Source: Moraxellaceae bacterium
GTDB taxonomy: Bacteria > Pseudomonadota > Gammaproteobacteria > Pseudomonadales > Moraxellaceae
Length of the DNA: 32,864 nt
Reading direction: 5' to 3'
NCBI GenBank assembly: GCA_014378805.1
Contig: JACMMY010000189.1
Location: 1 to 32,864, forward strand
The first letter of the stretch is position 1; each line of letters begins with the position of its first letter. Shown in pieces: positions 30,103 to 32,864 of this stretch. The notes under the pieces were generated by a model. The model worked only from the letters and a program-made list of their open reading frames with translations. It was not told the DNA's origin and made no database searches. Position numbers and translations under genes: made by a program.

Positions 30103-31119
30103 GTGAATCCCGCGATGAGTAAGCCCATACACCGACGGATGATTCCAGAAACCTTTGTACAATTACTCTTTGAGTATCTAGACACACGCGGCGTGAACGC
30201 TGAAGACGTGCTGGGACATCCATGGCCAGTGCCACAGGCGAATGGACTTGGGGGTTTTCCAATTGAGCAATGGATACGATTTCTAGAAAATGCATCTAAT
30301 CACCTCGAAGATCCTCTACTCGGTCTTAAATTAGGTCAATCCATTACACCAAGACATATCGGGGTTCTTGCTTATGTGATTCAAGCCAGTGCAAATCTCG
30401 CAGCAGTTATCGAGCGGTTGGAGCACTATCAGCGCCTAATCTATGATGTCACGCCGATGGTAAAACGCTACAGTCCTGACTATGTCGATCTTGTTTGGGA
30501 TAAAGAACACGGGATGCCAGGATCACTGGTCGATGAGACCGCAATTACAGCACTGATTCACTTTTATCGTAGCTTGACCCGCTCCTCACTTAACCCTTTA
30601 CTTGTGCAATTCCTTAACCCCGAACCTGCCGATGTTCAACCCTATCTTGATTATTTCGGCTGCCCTGTACTTTTTAATCAACATGAAACCATCGTCCGTG
30701 TTGCCCTCAAAGAGTTAAACATTCCACTCAAGACCGCCGATCCCAATATGATGGCGCTCATGGAACAACAGGCTGATCAGTTATTGCAGCAACTGCCTCG
30801 GGAAGACGCACTGATTGAGCAGGTCCGTCAGGTTGCTGCGCGTCTTTTGCATGATGGTGAACCTGACATTAAAAAAGTCGCAGAGATACTCAATACCAGT
30901 GCGCGTACGCTACAACGTAAACTGAATACCGCGGGTTCAAGCTTCCGTAAAGAACTTGAGATCGTGCGAAGGCAAATGGCTGAAAATTATTTACGCGAAT
31001 CTCGGCTCTCAATCGCTGATATTGCCATCCTGCTCGGCTATTCCGAGCACAGTGCCTTCAGTCGCAGCTACAAGTTATGGACGGGAATGACACCGCAAGA
31101 ACGAAGAGAACAAAATTAG
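30103..31119 (+). CDS. AraC-family transcriptional regulator with arabinose-binding-like N-terminal domain
   Basis: C-terminal HTH: KKVAEILNTSARTLQRKLNTAGSSFRKELEIVRRQMAENYLRESRLSIADIAILLGYSEHSAFSRSYKLWTGMTPQERR. ATG at 30115 (MSKPI) is an alternative start. Confidence 0.92.
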   Translation: MNPAMSKPIHRRMIPETFVQLLFEYLDTRGVNAEDVLGHPWPVPQANGLGGFPIEQWIRFLENASNHLEDPLLGLKLGQSITPRHIGVLAYVIQASANLAAVIERLEHYQRLIYDVTPMVKRYSPDYVDLVWDKEHGMPGSLVDETAITALIHFYRSLTRSSLNPLLVQFLNPEPADVQPYLDYFGCPVLFNQHETIVRVALKELNIPLKTADPNMMALMEQQADQLLQQLPREDALIEQVRQVAARLLHDGEPDIKKVAEILNTSARTLQRKLNTAGSSFRKELEIVRRQMAENYLRESRLSIADIAILLGYSEHSAFSRSYKLWTGMTPQERREQN

Positions 31120-31277
31120 CGAAGGATGTCGTGTCTTTAATATTTACAGCTCAATTAGAAAACAGCAAAGGCTTTTTTAATATGTAAAAAAATAAGTAGC
31201 CAATCCATCAGACTCTTTTATTCTTCCTGAAAAAACACCCACATTTAAACTATTATTTTTATAAATAAAAATTTTCA

Positions 31278-31353
31278 TGGTGCCGGAAATAGGAATCGAA
31301 CCTACGACCTTCGCATTACGAATGCGCTGCTCTACCAACTGAGCTATACCGGC
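31278..31353 (-). tRNA. tRNA-Thr (anticodon CGT)
   Basis: Reverse complement GCCGGTATAGCTCAGTTGGTAGAGCAGCGCATTCGTAATGCGAAGGTCGTAGGTTCGATTCCTATTTCCGGCACCA folds as a cloverleaf; anticodon loop TTCGTAA; encoded CCA. Confidence 0.96.
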
Positions 31354-31477
31354 AATATTGAAGTCTTTTTGATCATATCGAAACATAAATTTGTAGACAA
31401 GCGATTCGCTTGCTTTAGCATCTTTTTTAGTGTTTCATCAAACAGATTTTATTCATGATGATGCAGGCAATTTTTTA

Positions 31478-32722
31478 ATGCGGTATTTACCATTAGCTTC
31501 CAAACTATTCGGCTCAAAAAGCGCGCTTCTTATTGCATTGTCATGCGCAATCATCACGACAGGTTGTGAAAAAAAAACCGTTGAAGACCCTGATCTTAAA
31601 TTAGCAGAAAAAGACAAAGTCGCACGTCTGATACCCGCACGCGCAAAAGATCGTAAAAGTTGGGCAACCGATATATTGGCAATTATGGATGAAGCGAATT
31701 ATCCGCATTCCCTAGAAAATATTTGCACTATCGTTGCTATTGTTGATCAAGAATCCAATTTTCAAGCGGATCCTGCAGTTGCGGGTTTGTCACGTGATGC
31801 AAAAAAAACATTATTTGAACGCGTTCAAGACAAGTTAGGCGACATTGGCCTAGAAAAGTTCAAGGAAATGTTGAAAAACAAACCGACCCCTGAAGATAGT
31901 TTTATGATGAAAATCAATAAAATAAAAACAGAACGTGACCTCGATTTAATGTATCGAGAAATGTTCGATTATTTTAAAGATCATTATAATCTTTCAGTCG
32001 TAACGGGTGCAGCCAGTTTACTTGCAGGTCTGGACATCAAAGAATATTTGAACCCGATTAAAACACTCGGTTCAATGCAAGTTCATGTGAACTATGCATT
32101 TAGTCATGCACAAACTTTGACAAAAAAAGACGCGATTCGTGATGATATGTACACGCAGTATGGCGGCATGTATTACGGGATCAATCGACTACTGGGCTAC
32201 GATGCGGATTACGACAAACCGATTTACCGATTTGCGGACTACAACTCTGGTGTTTATTCTAGCCGTAATGCGGCGTTCCAACAGACAATTAGTAAGCTGT
32301 CTGATATCCCACTCACCTATGATGGTGACATGCTGTCTTATGATAAAGATAAAAAGGTGCTTGCGACACGCTCAAACACCGAATCTCAAATTGAAATGGT
32401 GGTCAAAGAAAATAAGCTTAACCTTTCCAATGCAAATATTCGTGGAGATTTGCTAAAAGAAAAAGATCAAGAATTTGAAGATACAGAGATCTATAAAAAG
32501 ATAAACATACTTTATTCTGATAAATTCAATAAAGAACCACCCTACGCGATCATGCCTAATGTTGAAATCACAGGCCCAAAACTGAGCCGTGACTACAACA
32601 CAAACTGGTACGCAAATCGTGTGAATGGTCGCTATCTTCGTTGTGCGTCAAACGCTAAAAGACTGGGATTCCAACGCCAAAAAACGATTGATGCCAAAGA
32701 AGAAAATAGTAATGAAGAATAG
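31478..32722 (+). CDS. DUF1615-type lipoprotein
   Basis: MRYLPLASKLFGSKSALLIALSCAIITTGCEKK lipoprotein signal; VDQESNFQADPAVAGL, IKTLGSMQVHVNYA, YRFADYNSGVYSSRNAAFQ resemble DUF1615 proteins. ORF extends to 31430. Confidence 0.75.
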   Translation: MRYLPLASKLFGSKSALLIALSCAIITTGCEKKTVEDPDLKLAEKDKVARLIPARAKDRKSWATDILAIMDEANYPHSLENICTIVAIVDQESNFQADPAVAGLSRDAKKTLFERVQDKLGDIGLEKFKEMLKNKPTPEDSFMMKINKIKTERDLDLMYREMFDYFKDHYNLSVVTGAASLLAGLDIKEYLNPIKTLGSMQVHVNYAFSHAQTLTKKDAIRDDMYTQYGGMYYGINRLLGYDADYDKPIYRFADYNSGVYSSRNAAFQQTISKLSDIPLTYDGDMLSYDKDKKVLATRSNTESQIEMVVKENKLNLSNANIRGDLLKEKDQEFEDTEIYKKINILYSDKFNKEPPYAIMPNVEITGPKLSRDYNTNWYANRVNGRYLRCASNAKRLGFQRQKTIDAKEENSNEE

Positions 32723-32723
32723 A

Positions 32724-32864
32724 CTAAAACACAGCCATTTGATCACGATGGATCATTTCAACTGAGTTCTGTTCCCCCAGTAATTCGGTTATTTTGTTGG
32801 TCGGTTGACGCACGATACGGCTGGCTGAAACCGAATCAAAATTCACCAGTCCCACCGCGATGCG
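32724..32864 (-). CDS. C-terminal fragment of an unidentified protein, truncated by the window edge
   Basis: Manual reverse translation gives ...RIAVGLVNFDSVSASRIVRQPTNKITELLGEQNSVEMIHRDQMAVF*; open from the window edge. Confidence 0.55.
   Translation of the reverse strand, partial: RIAVGLVNFDSVSASRIVRQPTNKITELLGEQNSVEMIHRDQMAVF

Noticed and set aside
31177-31386. 69-aa ORF containing IAQLVEQRIRNAKVVGSIPISGT
   Set aside because: Well-known spurious translation of a tRNA gene; it overlaps tRNA-Thr exactly.
31278-32722. tRNA-Thr as an integration site for a mobile element
   Set aside because: No integrase, direct repeat of the tRNA 3' end, or mobile-type gene visible in the flanking sequence.

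Overview
The 32.9 kb window looks like ordinary gammaproteobacterial chromosome. The long FG-rich Hfq tail and the gene complement suggest Moraxellaceae/Acinetobacter-like, but that is inference. It is dominated by core genes. Left part: an amgK-like kinase divergent from lptD-surA, then a leftward block hfq, miaA, mutL, tsaE, ubiA, ubiC, a DUF4124-type gene, glnA, fba, an Ala-rich lipoprotein and pgk. Middle: a DUF421 membrane protein, a YecA/UPF0149 protein and a small acidic protein. A near-contiguous leftward block follows: rsmG-parA-parB-exbB-exbD-msbA-lpxK-kdsB-holB. Right part: a thioesterase, an MBL-fold hydrolase + NAD-dependent epimerase pair divergent from an AraC-type regulator, tRNA-Thr(CGT), a DUF1615-type lipoprotein and the C-terminal end of an unidentified leftward CDS. 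I found no CRISPR array, transposase, integrase, toxin-antitoxin pair or convincing new defence system. The observations most worth a second look are: a probable sigma54 promoter with two NtrC-like sites upstream of glnA; the AraC/epimerase/MBL locus, whose MBL protein has an atypical metal motif; palindromes or hairpins near hfq, lptD and surA; the FG-repeat Hfq tail; and the Ala-repeat lipoprotein between pgk and fba.
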